Source: Chrysomallon squamiferum | Taxonomy: Eukaryota; Mollusca; Gastropoda; Neomphalida; Peltospiridae | Length of the DNA: 64,000 nt | NCBI GenBank assembly: GCA_012295275.1 | Contig: CM022665.1 | Coordinates: 5,127,167 to 5,191,166 of the forward strand | Reading direction: 5' to 3' | Part shown: in pieces, positions 53,510 through 64,000 of the stretch | How positions within the stretch are numbered: position 1 is the first letter of the stretch | Layout: each line of letters begins with the position of its first letter | Program-made: the position numbers and the translations under genes | Notes under the pieces: generated by a model | Database searches by the model: none | What the model was told of the DNA's origin: nothing | Seen by the model: only the letters and a program-made list of their open reading frames with translations

Positions 53510-53639
53510 GCATACAAACGTACGCACTCAGATTTCACATATAACACAGATGTTTATATATGATATTTCTGTTTCAACGAAAAAACAACAACAAACATCT
53601 GTGTTCTATGTGAAATCTGAGTGTGTTTGTATGTATTCG
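53510..53639. repeat. Inverted repeat forming a strong hairpin
   Basis: The left arm cactcagatttcacatataa-cacagatgttt (about 53525-53555) is mirrored by the right arm aaacatctgtgttctatgtg-aaatctgagtg (53593-53623). There is one mismatch over about 31 pairs, and a weaker stem continues outward to about 53510 and 53639. The loop is about 37 bases. It is flanked by (TA)n on the left and (ATT)n at about 53671-53725 on the right. Confidence 0.85.
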
Positions 53640-53668
53640 TATGTGTATGTAATAATTTTGATGTATGC

Positions 53669-53726
<58 letters not shown>

Positions 53727-54487
53727 TATCATCATCAAGAGTATTTAAATGCATCTGTCTCATTTGTTTAAAGAGATTCTACCAAACCAAACTAATATGG
53801 TGGCATCTGCAAGTCACGTATTGTCAATGGCAACAGTAGAAATTCTTAATAATTTCTTCATACGGCAATATTGATTTTTCACTCGTAATATCATCAAATC
53901 TTTAGTATTTGTTCCCGAAATACATCTTTGCCGTTGAAGTGTATGCCTTTGTATATATATGTATATATGTATATTATGCCTCTGTATGTATGTATGAATA
54001 TGTGCGTGTTTGTGTGCATGTTTGTATGTATGTGCGTATGTGTGCGTCTATCTACGAAAGTATATACGTGTGTGTGTGTTTTTGTATGTAAATATGTAGG
54101 TGTCTACGTGTGTGACTATATATCTACAGCGGTTTAAACAGCATAAACCTACTTGCACCGAAGAGTTCATTTTAATATTTAATTAAAGAGCTGTTATGGT
54201 TTTGTTGGTTATTCAGATAGATTATTCCAGCTGTGCATCGTCACAAAAAAAAAAAAAACCACACAGTATGTCGTATCTGAGATCAATAACAACTACCATA
54301 ATCGCTTACGTACAAAATGACTTGCATATTTTTTTTTTTCTTATACGCTAGAGCGATGCTCGTAAGCTGAGAATATAAATAACGTAGATTAACAAAAAGA
54401 AATAAATAATAAAAATATAAAGAAAACAAATTAAAAATATATATATTTTAAATTTTAAAGAAAATTTTTTTTAAATATTTAAATATT

Positions 54488-54560
54488 TTCTGTCTTATGT
54501 ACATCTGATTAGACTGCACATAGACATTACTCGGGAACGCAAAGGCACACCATAACAAAC
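54488..54560 (-). mobile_element. tRNA-derived SINE, fragment (copy 2)
   Basis: Shares attttctgtcttatgtacat, gattagactgcacatagaca and cgggaacgcaaaggcac with copies at 35517-35745 and 54983-55236. It is followed by cataacaaacagtttgtaca, which also occurs near 35375 beside copy 1, so a longer repeat unit was probably duplicated. Confidence 0.6.
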
Positions 54561-54623
54561 AGTTTGTACAATATATATACGTTTATATACTTATACATAC
54601 ACATCAGTATATATATACACGCA

Positions 54624-54669
<46 letters not shown>

Positions 54670-54674
<5 letters not shown>

Positions 54675-54906
54675 GGGTATGCAAAAATAGGTATACAGTT
54701 ATGAAAAAGGAAAACACTTACAGTACTCATTGCATTTATTATTCAAACAAAAAAAAGCCAATATAAAAATACATGCATTTTTATTAATTTAGATAAAATA
54801 TGGTTAATGACACTCAAAATAAGAAAAATGAGTCCAACTAATTTAATGTGCTACTAAATTCACTGATGTGATACTACTGTATACCTACTTTTGCACACAC
54901 CCCGTA
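54670..54906. mobile_element. Tc1/mariner-like MITE with about 30-bp terminal inverted repeats
   Basis: Left end TACAGGGGTATGCAAAAATA then ggtatacagt. The right end read from 54906 on the other strand is tacggggtgtgtgcaaaagt then aggtatacagt. The 30-base ends agree at most positions and both begin with TA, the Tc1/mariner target dinucleotide. The element is 237 bases and has no transposase frame. It lies between SINE fragments at 54488-54560 and 54983-55236. Confidence 0.8.
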
Positions 54907-54982
54907 TATATACACACACACGTACACGTTTATACATATACATAAACACACGCATATACATACAGGCTGAAAAACATTCAGA

Positions 54983-55236
54983 TATACACAAGACTGTATG
55001 GCTTTACAATGTTTAATTGAATGTATGTAGTTTTAGGATGTGAACATTCTCTGTCTTTATGTACGTCTGAATAGACTCTGCACATAGACAATATTCGGAA
55101 ACACACTGGCACAGGACAAAGTCCACTCATGAACTCACAAACGCGTCAGATGCCGCTGACGAGACTCGAACCTATAGCATCCATTCGCCCGCATTCTGAA
55201 ACTGGAACACAATACCCACTCGGCCATCAAAGCAGC
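54983..55236 (-). mobile_element. tRNA-derived SINE, best copy (copy 3)
   Basis: On the minus strand it starts gctgctttgatggccgagtg, with a Pol III A-box TGGCCGAGTGG. About 50 bases on comes a B-box ggttcgagtctc, then cgtcagcggcatctgac, a body with tgccagtgtgtttccgaata and a tail attgtaaagccatac. The head resembles a Ser/Leu-type tRNA. An (ATGT)n microsatellite (55255-55375) abuts the head side. Confidence 0.75.
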
Positions 55237-55254
55237 CTTAATTGTTTTTGGTTT

Positions 55255-55284
55255 TAAAATGTATGTATGTATGTATATATGTAC

Positions 55285-55315
<31 letters not shown>

Positions 55316-55375
55316 TATATGTATGTATATATGTATATATGTATGTATGTATGTATGTATTTGTGTGTATGTATG
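55255..55375. repeat. (ATGT)n tetranucleotide tract
   Basis: About 120 bases of GTAT/ATGT repeats with short (AT) interruptions, next to SINE copy 3. Confidence 0.85.
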
Positions 55376-57667
55376 TAGCTAATCCACAACCACACACATG
55401 GGAATAAAACAAACACACATTACACACACGTTCGCTTTTGCAACTTTCATATACATGTGAACATAACAGCATAAACAAGAACATAAAATAATAAATAAAT
55501 AAATAAATAAATAAATAAAAAATGGCACTCACGATATATGTCAGTCAGCTTTTATTCCGTTAATGCGTAGTAAATTACATTAGCACCTGATACGTCTCGA
55601 GGTAAAACGATTTTCATGTAACGGCGTAGTTTGCTGTTATTGTTCTTACTATTGTTTTTTTGTTTTTTTATATATTTATTTATTTATCTCGGGGAAAAAA
55701 AAGAGGAATAATTAGCTTCTTTGCATATTATTTGTTTCTATTTTTATTTTTATTTTTTTCCATTACACAGATTAACTAATTATATTCCGCGTGTAAAGCA
55801 CGTGGGCATTTTTTAAGCCCAGAATGCTTACGGCGTAGGAATTCGGGATTTATTTCGTCAGAATGACGTCAGTCAGGGGAAACATTCTCCGTTCCCTCCA
55901 ACAGGAGCACACTTGCAAGAAAAATAGATGAAATGTTCCTGTTTCCTAACCACAGATCATATCTCGTTACCGACGACGATCGAGCAAATGCAGAAACTCG
56001 AAACTGTGTCTGGTTAAACTAAATAGTTACATATGGCTTATTCGAACTGCACGCTGGGAAATTAATTGGCCTAAGTCAGGCGCCTAACACACGTTGACGT
56101 GGAAATGCGTTTTATGCGCAACTAAAAAAAAAAAAAAAGATGGTTATTAAGTTATTATCATTATTAACTGTTAGGTGGGAAATTGATTATTAGATATAAT
56201 TCATATGGTCATGAATGCTTACATGGATAATTCGCCACATATTTTTCAGGCTAATTATAAAATTAAACAAATAAATAAACAAATAAAAAATAAATATATT
56301 AAGCTATTTATGAAAAAAAAAAAAAAAAAAAAAAACGAGAAAACGTTAAAACAGAAACTATTTCTATTTCGGCTACTTGTAAATTTTAAATATTTATTTA
56401 TTATTCTTATGTAACTAAAAAAACAAAACAAAAAACAACAACAACAACTAGACCCCCCCCCTCAAAAAAAAAACGTTGTTTCTGTTTCTGTTAATTAAAC
56501 ATTAAATTAACCCTCTGAACAGTTTTCACAGTAGCTTTCCTTTAAGTAGTGAGCACATCGAAAACTGCTTGCTGCTAACTGATAAAATGGCACTATCGAG
56601 TTTCATCTAATTACATGACAGTGAATGTGTGACTGTTATCTAACCGTTTTTTAAAAAGATGTATCCATTAAAATACCAATCAGCGTGTTAAAGCACCGCA
56701 TTTATCTGTTTAATGTTAGGTCATATTCTCTCTGCTGTAATGTGAATCACAACATTTTGAAACCCATATATCTGTACATCTCCGTATTTATATTTATTTA
56801 CATACACACACACGCACAGATGCAAGAACGCGCGCGCACACCACTTTTTTCAGTTTGTGTGTGTGTGTGTGTTTTGTCTGTGTCTGTGTGTGTATGTGTT
56901 TAAATTTCAGGACACGCTATTTTGGAAAATATGTCGTCAAAACGATGTAAGTTTCAATCTTTTCCGAAATGCTGAATCTACTGATGTGCTGTTTTAAATT
57001 TAATAACAAGGCATTTTATTATATATTACTTCCGCAAGACATTACTTTCTTCCACAAAATGGTAATAATATACAACGGATTTGAAACATTTATGCTCTCA
57101 ACCGTTTTAATTCTTTCTTTTACCGTCTTTCTCTATATATCTTTTTTTTTTTTTTTTTTTTTTTATTGATATTATTTTTTTAAACTAAATTTTCATAAAA
57201 TACCGATTGCGTTAGTAAACTATATTAGTACATTAGCCTAGGTTAGTAAAAGGCAGGTAAATACCACCTAGTAACCCATAGTTGTCACAACATTACATCG
57301 TTTCAAATAACTGGGGTTTTGCCGAGATGAAATCATGTCTGTGAAAGAACAGAAGGCTTAGCTCTTGCTTTGATCGTAAAATTGTGTTCTTGCGCTAGAA
57401 AACATTTGCAAGAATTAACAAATTAAATCATGTCCATACATAAATATTTTGGGGGGGGGCATTTATTATTTTTTAGTTTTTTTTGGCTAATGTGTGTGTG
57501 TGTGTGTATTTATATTTCTGCTCGCCTGTTTTGTCTACACACGTCTGAAAAGTAAAATACCAATTATGTAAACATAACAGATTGGCGCCATTTACGTTTA
57601 GGACATTTGTTTGGAATGAATATATTGCAATTGTGTGTATATCCATGACAGCGCGATATATGCACTC

Positions 57668-57668
57668 A

Positions 57669-57707
<39 letters not shown>

Positions 57708-57711
57708 ACAC

Positions 57712-57744
<33 letters not shown>

Positions 57745-57755
57745 CAGAGAGAGAC

Positions 57756-57806
<51 letters not shown>
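57668..57806. repeat. (CA)n followed by (GA)n
   Basis: About 45 bases of CA, then about 95 bases of GA with agacaga interruptions. The long Arg/Glu frames here are repeat artefacts. Confidence 0.9.
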
Positions 57807-57808
<2 letters not shown>

Positions 57809-58584
57809 CAGCCAGACCTTTCTTTCTCTTTCACGCTGTCATTGTGTAAAACACGAACACACTCTGTAGCGCTCTCACCCATACACTCTTCTCTACCTCT
57901 GTTTATTTTTCCAAAAAGAATTTAAAAAAAGGACTTACTTGACTATACGTTCGTCTTTCTGGCAGTTAGTAATGACGTAAATGAAGTTATAAGTTGCCGA
58001 AACCTTATATCACTTATTCTCTGTCGATATTTTTTTTATCTTTAGTTTTTATTCTTTCTTCTGTAGCAAGGAAAACATCCACACAGTACTGGTTGCCAGG
58101 TGGCAAAACGTTTTTCCAGATTTTTTCTTTTTCTTTTTTTATATTTTCTCTTCTAACACTAGCTAGACATCAAGATATTCTTCTCTGGGTTACGTCAGTA
58201 CTTCAAAAGCACATACGTTTACTTAACGGGTATCTCTAAACATAACCTAGATATATATTTATATATATATATATATACACACACACATCACCATGTGACG
58301 ATTCCAGCTTTATCTCATACTGCTTGGTCACTGACCGCTTTATTATATATATAAGGTTTTTCAATAGTGGGAACGTAAACAAAATATCGATTCAACACTC
58401 GTAGAAACTGCGATGCAGATACGTAACGAAAGGGCGGGGAAGTTGAATTTATTACATACGGTAAAATATTCGAAATAAGTTTTTCCTTGAAATAAGCTGA
58501 AAGGAGTTTAAAAGAGCACTGGGTCACCAGGGGCGGATCCAAGAAACACAGAGACAAACAGAGCGAGACAGAAATATATATATT

Positions 58585-58648
<64 letters not shown>

Positions 58649-58672
58649 TATATATATATATATATATATATA
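58585..58672. repeat. (GA)n followed by (TA)n
   Basis: About 58 bases of GA, then ccga and about 24 bases of TA. A GGGGCGGATCC MITE-like end lies about 55 bases to the left at 58528. Confidence 0.9.
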
Positions 58673-59194
58673 AACAGACGGTAATCAAATATGGGGTGTT
58701 CTCTAACACAAAAACTTGAATCTCTTCAAAGAATCTATTGTACTGACGCTACAATGATAAGAAGTGTAAACAACGGAAAATTAGACCGAAGCAGAATTAA
58801 TGTTGAACAGACTGTGTTCGCAATTTCAAGTTTTTAGTCAAATAAATTACGTCTGTCGGCAAATATTTCAATGTTCATCCAAAGAACGAAAATAATTTTG
58901 TACATTAGTTTAATAGCACTGAAAAGGTTATATGCACTTCTGTGACTTTTTATTTTTTATTTTTTGTTTTCTGCTGATAAGAGCAATGTGCTATCTCTTT
59001 ACTGTGAACTTTGCTGACAGTACGCATGCACTGAAATTTACGTAATATGCATTAAGAACAATCTGTAAGGAGATTATTTAGTTTCTTTATCTGTGGTGTG
59101 CCACCAAGTCATCTGTAATGAAATAACACAAATATTAACAGTAATACTGATAATGAAACTTCCATTCCCACGTATACTGCTATCACAAGTACCA

Positions 59195-59245
59195 CTACCA
59201 TTCCTGCTACTGCTACTGCTACTACTACTACTACTACTACTGCTG

Positions 59246-59280
<35 letters not shown>

Positions 59281-59284
59281 GCTG

Positions 59285-59380
<96 letters not shown>

Positions 59381-59381
59381 A
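59195..59381. repeat. (CTA)n trinucleotide tract with interspersed (CTG)n
   Basis: About 185 bases made of CTA triplets with several CTG clusters (near 59206, 59241, 59280 and 59328-59346). It gives polyLeu on one strand and polySer on the other, neither a real protein. Confidence 0.9.
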
Positions 59382-59816
59382 TTACAATAATAATGACAAT
59401 ATGACGAACAAGAAGAAGAAGCACATTTGTAACCAGTTCGTGTATATCACACTTATAGGACGGGTTGAAACAAATGTATGTATATATGTTTACATACTGG
59501 GATGGGTTTTTATGGGTTCGTAGACGTATGTGTAGATTTAAGCATACACTAAAAAAAAAAAAAAAAAAAAAAAAAATGAATATATAAAAAAAAATGCAGT
59601 ACAATACAGTAAAGTAAAGGGAAAAAAATAATAAAGAAAAAAAAAAAGAAAAGAAAAAAGAGAAGCAAACAATGCCAAAATACATATCGTTTCATTTCAG
59701 TAATCTTCAGCTTAATAACAATATCTGATTAACCACAAGCTGATTTAAACTAGGTGTATCACAGCAGTTAGAAATGTGATTAAACGTAAAATATTTCATA
59801 GTTATGTGTTTTCTAG

Positions 59817-59820
<4 letters not shown>

Positions 59821-59886
<66 letters not shown>
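59821..59886. repeat. (CT)n followed by (AT)n
   Basis: About 40 bases of CT abut about 25 bases of AT. The same CT/GA-next-to-TA arrangement occurs at 58585-58672. Confidence 0.85.
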
Positions 59887-59887
<1 letters not shown>

Positions 59888-61083
59888 CATACACATAAAC
59901 ACAAAAACCGCTACGCAAAAACAGAATTTTCTTTATACGCAAGGCCAATTGAATGTTTAACCAGCAGGCTGGCTATACAGTGTATCACCGTCATAGGTGT
60001 GTAAACAAACCAACAAAAATTGCCCGATATTTAACTGGAACCTCCTCTAGGACTTTCCTTTTGACCGATTTTTTTTTCTTTTTCTCCCCCTTCTGCTTGA
60101 TTCAACAATGCATGTGCGCAGACATGCTAAAACCATACACCCCTTTGACCCCTAGCTGATAACAGTCAAGGCAACCCGCAGACAACAATATTCCCGTGAA
60201 AAAAAAAAAAAAAAAAAAAGAAGTCGGTTAGTATGACTTACTTGTGGCATATGAAACTCTTAACAGAATTGAGAACAGTTCGACGACCCTGAGTTAAAAT
60301 TAAACCTGTGCGGCTGGTCAAGAAGCTTTTATGAAAACACATTTAAACCTTGAGCTTGGCTACTGCCGAAGCGAACAGGTTTGCATATCGTTTGCTGTGT
60401 TGCCCGTTTCAGTTTTGTTTGGTGAATGGCAGGCATGTTTTAACTACTGTAATATGGAACTGTTTTGTATTAATCTGTGTGTGTGTGTGTGTGTGCGCGT
60501 GTGTGCGTATATGCGTGTGTGTGAAATCGTATAGACGCATTTATACACAATAAAAATTCAAGTTTTCGATGCCTTGTTTTTGTCCTTTACAATATATTTT
60601 GCAACGTTTTCTTTAGTAAAATAATAATTTATTTAGCTATAGTTATTATTATTGTTATTATTATTATTATTATTATTCATTCATTCTCGTTTTTCTTCAT
60701 TAAAAAATATACATTAAAAATAGTTTAATCTATGAACTGAAGAGTGTCTACAAAACCCATAACACTTGGCAATGCTTTTGAGTTCTCTTGTATTTATTTA
60801 TTTATTTATTTATTTATTATTATTTATTTATTTATTTCCCCAATATTTATTTTACAAATCAGAAATCGAAATACCACTGAAATAGCGATTATCACCGTCT
60901 TCGTAACTGCAGATGTTGGTGTAGATACATTACCTGCGCAACTATAAAAACTATGTACTTTGTTAGTGGTCTCTCTCTCTCTCTCTCGGCATGGTTTAAA
61001 ATGAACTATTTCCAGTCAAGGCTTAGTGATCTGTTTATCAAACACGATGTTACCTACTTTCTTGCTGATAAAAAGTCAACAAA

Positions 61084-61088
<5 letters not shown>

Positions 61089-61165
<77 letters not shown>

Positions 61166-61172
61166 GTCTCTG
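61089..61172. repeat. (CT)n microsatellite
   Basis: About 70 bases of CT ending in tctgtctctgtctctgtg variants. Confidence 0.9.
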
Positions 61173-61951
61173 TGTTTGTCTTTCACGTACATCTTATGCC
61201 CTGACAACTCTGCACAACGACCACCTATCTATAACAACCAGTTTTGCTTTGGTTCCGAGAATAACAACCGTAGATGGGTTTAACTACTTGGACGTGTGCA
61301 TGTGTGTGCGCGCGCGTTAGTGTAGCTTTTATAATTATTTACAAACCTGTGTGCCTGAAACCTAATAAGCGTTAATAATAAAATGTCTTAAGGTGTCGTT
61401 AACGTTCATTTATTCATTATTAAGTGTCTTTCGAGGTCGCGAACCACATTCTGAAGCAGAGATAACGTTCGTAAATTAAAAAGCATGTCAAGTCGAATAC
61501 ATCATTAATTTATGGCACCTGTCTCTTTGGATTATCTTACGTAATTATCTGGTTTAGTCACGCTGGTGATTCTTTTCTTAAACAATTATTTTCTGGTTCT
61601 TTTTGACGTTGTTCATGATGCGATATTTGTTCAAATGTCAACTGATTTTAAAAGGTTGTCAAATCAAGAATATGTCTCTATAAAAACTGGAATCAAAGGC
61701 GTTACTGTGATGGACATACTTCATTTATTAGTTAAATTTGTTTTATAAAGTTTATTTTCACGATTAAAGATAGTTATATACTTTTGTATTCAAATTAGTG
61801 TTTATCTGCCATCTATTTATAGACTTGCAGATGACTAATCGTTTAATTTTACACACACACACATATATATATATCATATATATATATCCAGCAATCACTG
61901 ATCTAGTGGCAAGACATGACTAGGCAAATTTTTATATTTTTGGTTACTGAC

Positions 61952-61985
<34 letters not shown>

Positions 61986-62121
61986 TTGCATGTATAAACG
62001 CATTTATATAAATACTTAGTTGTCATTTACATATTTTCAATTAAAAAAAATAACAAATAAATGGTTGTTTTTTAAAAACTATTTTGTTGTGATGTATAGT
62101 TTTTGTAGGCGACAACGAAAT

Positions 62122-62171
<50 letters not shown>

Positions 62172-62300
62172 CTCTTGTCCTTCAGTTCAGTTATATCTGC
62201 TTTCACGCCACTCAAACTGTGATAAGTTATCAGGCACTCTCGACAAAATAATTAATTTTCTTTTGACATTCCGACGAATTAATCACGAGATTTTCAGCTT

Positions 62301-63013
62301 AAAACATTATCGATTAACATTTATCAATTTTTAAACAACAGCCTATGTATTTCCAGTCTGTTGAGGGAAGTGATACTGTCAACATCTGCTCCTAAATCAA
62401 CATATGGTCGCAACAGCAATCTTCAAAAATCATCTCTGATGTTTTATCATTCCATTCCCATTCTAATGTACAAATTTTAGTAATATGCTGTTTTAGATTA
62501 CATGTATACTTGCGTGTAAATTCCTACATACATTATCTTGTGTGTGTATGTGCGTGCGTTTGTGTGTGTGTGTTTTTTTTCTCTTTCTTTCTTTCTTTAC
62601 TGATATACGCTATGTTCTGGTAATCAAAAAAAAAAAAAAAATTTTTTTTTTTTTTTATTTTTTATTTTTTATAATTTATATATCTTCATTTTGTATGTTT
62701 TCGCATGAATGATCATAAAGGGTTGTGTGTTTCTGCTAAAATATTGCTACATTTATTGTTATCTTATAATTATTATTTTTTTCTTCTGTATAAGCTGTAC
62801 ATGAAATATAAACTGACTTGATGCTCAGTCTTAGACCCTATTCTCAAGCTATCTCTTTGTGTTCCATAATCCAAAACACATCCAGCTTCAAGCGCACTGG
62901 ATAATGTATGATCACGCCGCATTCCAATACATATTAGCCATTTTATTATACTTTTTCAAAATTATATATCGTAAATAACGAACCACTTACACATCAATAA
63001 ATGTCTTACTAAA

Positions 63014-63059
<46 letters not shown>

Positions 63060-63795
63060 AACACTGATTGGATAGGGTTAGAAAATCACAAATTATTATC
63101 AAATACAATTCATATTGATCTTAACTGGGTTATCAGTACTGAAGTAAAATATATTTATCTCCAACTTCGAGTGGTAACTGCAGCCAATCTGTTCAGGTTA
63201 CTTGAACAGCACTGTGTTGATATTTACGCTGTGTTGTCAGATCTTGTCAGTTAAATGGAAATGACAAAGCTTTACATAAAAGTAATTTCAGTTATAAGAT
63301 TTATGTAAGCTTTTGAGTACTGATAAGAAATATATTGCTGATGCAAAAACAGAATGTGGAAAAAGTCTGATAGTGCACCTTTTAAAGTTTTTCCATGAAA
63401 ATAGTTTTGTTATTTAAAGAAATATTAAAAATAAGACTGAATAGAAACATATTTAATGATATTCTTAAAACAAATCACAACTTTTTTTTTAATTTAAAAA
63501 AATAAATATTATTGCTTCAAGAATATATAAAGTCGATTTTTTTTCCATGATTTTAATAGAAATTCCACACATCACATAAAAATATGTGATTTTCTGACTA
63601 GAACTCAAAATCATTTTTCTATTTTTCTTTTTTCCAGTGAAAACTTATAACACAAATGAAAACCTTTCATTCTAACTCTTCCATGTCGACTCAAACTCAC
63701 AAACTGAGATGGCTGCAGTGAGTATTTTATAAATGTAATCACTTATTCAAAACAATAATTATCCCTAAGAAAATATTCCCTCACCAATGCCTAAG
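62301..63795. other. Region 3' of POLR3B, minus strand
   Basis: Holds the POLR3B 3' UTR and flanking sequence, with no certain gene. Two coding-like minus-strand stretches are noted: about 62336-62432 (a frame ending LGADVDSITSLNRLEIHRLL) and about 62780-62935 (MRRDHTLSSALEAGCVLDYG onward). Simple repeats are (TA)n at about 63022-63053 and A/T runs near 62623-62660. Confidence 0.5.
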
Positions 63796-63928
63796 TTACA
63801 CTTCATTGTATGGTTTTAGAGAAAGTCTTGGAATAATGTTCATTGATTGCAGTTCTTGGAAGAGCAGTTTACACGCATAAGGCATTTTCAATGTGGAGAC
63901 ATTTTTCGAAGATTTGCAATACTGGCAC
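63796..63928 (-). CDS. POLR3B: RNA polymerase III subunit RPC2 (POLR3B), terminal exon
   Basis: Acceptor gtttgtttccag precedes 63928; the first base completes a codon, then 43 codons and stop TAA at 63798-63796. The translation starts [20 protein letters not shown] and continues [20 protein letters not shown] before NEV. This is the C-terminus of the second-largest Pol III subunit: CxxC is half of the zinc site in the clamp segment, and the [20 protein letters not shown] block separates it from Pol II RPB2, whose tail ends differently. The core enzyme makes tRNA, 5S and other small RNAs in the nucleus. All upstream exons lie beyond the right edge. Confidence 0.93.
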
Positions 63929-64000
63929 CTGGAAACAAACAAAACAAAAATAAAAAAATAGAAATTTATTTTTGAAACATTTCATGTAAATGGCATTCTA
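63929..64000 (-). other. Partial last intron of POLR3B
   Basis: The sequence right of 63928 reads on the minus strand as A/T-rich intron ending in a pyrimidine-rich acceptor (ttgtttgtttccag). The upstream exon is outside the window. Confidence 0.8.

Larger units (their letters stand above)
39685..62300. other. Long region without recognisable genes
   Basis: About 22.6 kb between the 38.2-39.7 kb exon-like cluster and the sequence 3' of POLR3B. Every long open frame I examined here is a simple-repeat translation or is unrecognised. It holds SINEs, one Tc1/mariner-like MITE, minisatellites (42450-42705, 47405-47800, 51334-51437, 52261-52560), a hairpin (53510-53639) and many microsatellites. 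Islands of less repetitive, CpG-containing sequence at about 40250-40860, 43500-44030, 48860-49080, 55780-56110 and 61380-61560 could be regulatory or unannotated exons; nothing in them is diagnostic. Confidence 0.65.

Noticed and set aside
55100-55236. A genuine tRNA gene on the minus strand
   Set aside because: A- and B-box-like motifs are present, but the acceptor and anticodon stems do not fold properly and the sequence continues into a SINE body also found at 35.5 kb.
59074-59685. 203-residue open frame with long polySer
   Set aside because: Product of the (CTA)n/(CTG)n array and flanking A/T runs, with no domain and no splice context.

Overview
This is a strongly AT-rich, intron-rich animal nuclear sequence, most likely from a mollusc and perhaps a gastropod. 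Reasons: GT-AG introns interrupt every gene; the gene set is metazoan (ZC3H14, single-domain PLB1-type phospholipase, mitochondrial-clan P450, POLR3B); and tRNA-derived SINEs resemble families I remember from gastropods. That placement is inference, since no search was run. There are no bacterial, viral or CRISPR features.

Layout. (1) 173-4461, plus: the last seven coding exons of ZC3H14, ending in five tandem CCCH fingers. (2) 4462-6971: gap between two convergent 3' ends, holding a degenerate tandem array. (3) 16418-6972, minus: a complete 13-exon, 395-residue secreted phospholipase B1-like GDSL esterase/lipase. (4) 16419-25458: intergenic, with the longest microsatellites, a pogo/Tigger-like remnant and a MITE. 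(5) 34048-25459, minus: a complete ten-exon, 580-residue mitochondrial-clan cytochrome P450 (CYP10/CYP24/CYP27-like) with an unusually long N-terminal region. (6) 38264-39684: several exon-like stretches on both strands, one perhaps an upstream exon of the P450 gene. (7) About 39.7-63.8 kb: no recognisable gene; SINEs, a Tc1/mariner-like MITE, several minisatellites and a strong hairpin. (8) 63796-63928, minus: the terminal exon of POLR3B, with the rest of the gene beyond the right edge.

I rebuilt the exon chains by hand from splice sites and frame. Every junction in the PLB1-like and P450 genes keeps phase, and total coding lengths are multiples of three (1188 and 1743 bases with stops). The genes are unrelated in function (poly(A) RNA binding, lipid hydrolysis, oxidation, Pol III transcription), so this is ordinary gene-plus-repeat sequence. 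I found no convincing new biological system. The points most worth checking are the 38.2-39.7 kb exon-like cluster, the 53.5 kb hairpin, the MITEs with readable ends or target duplications, and the minisatellites.
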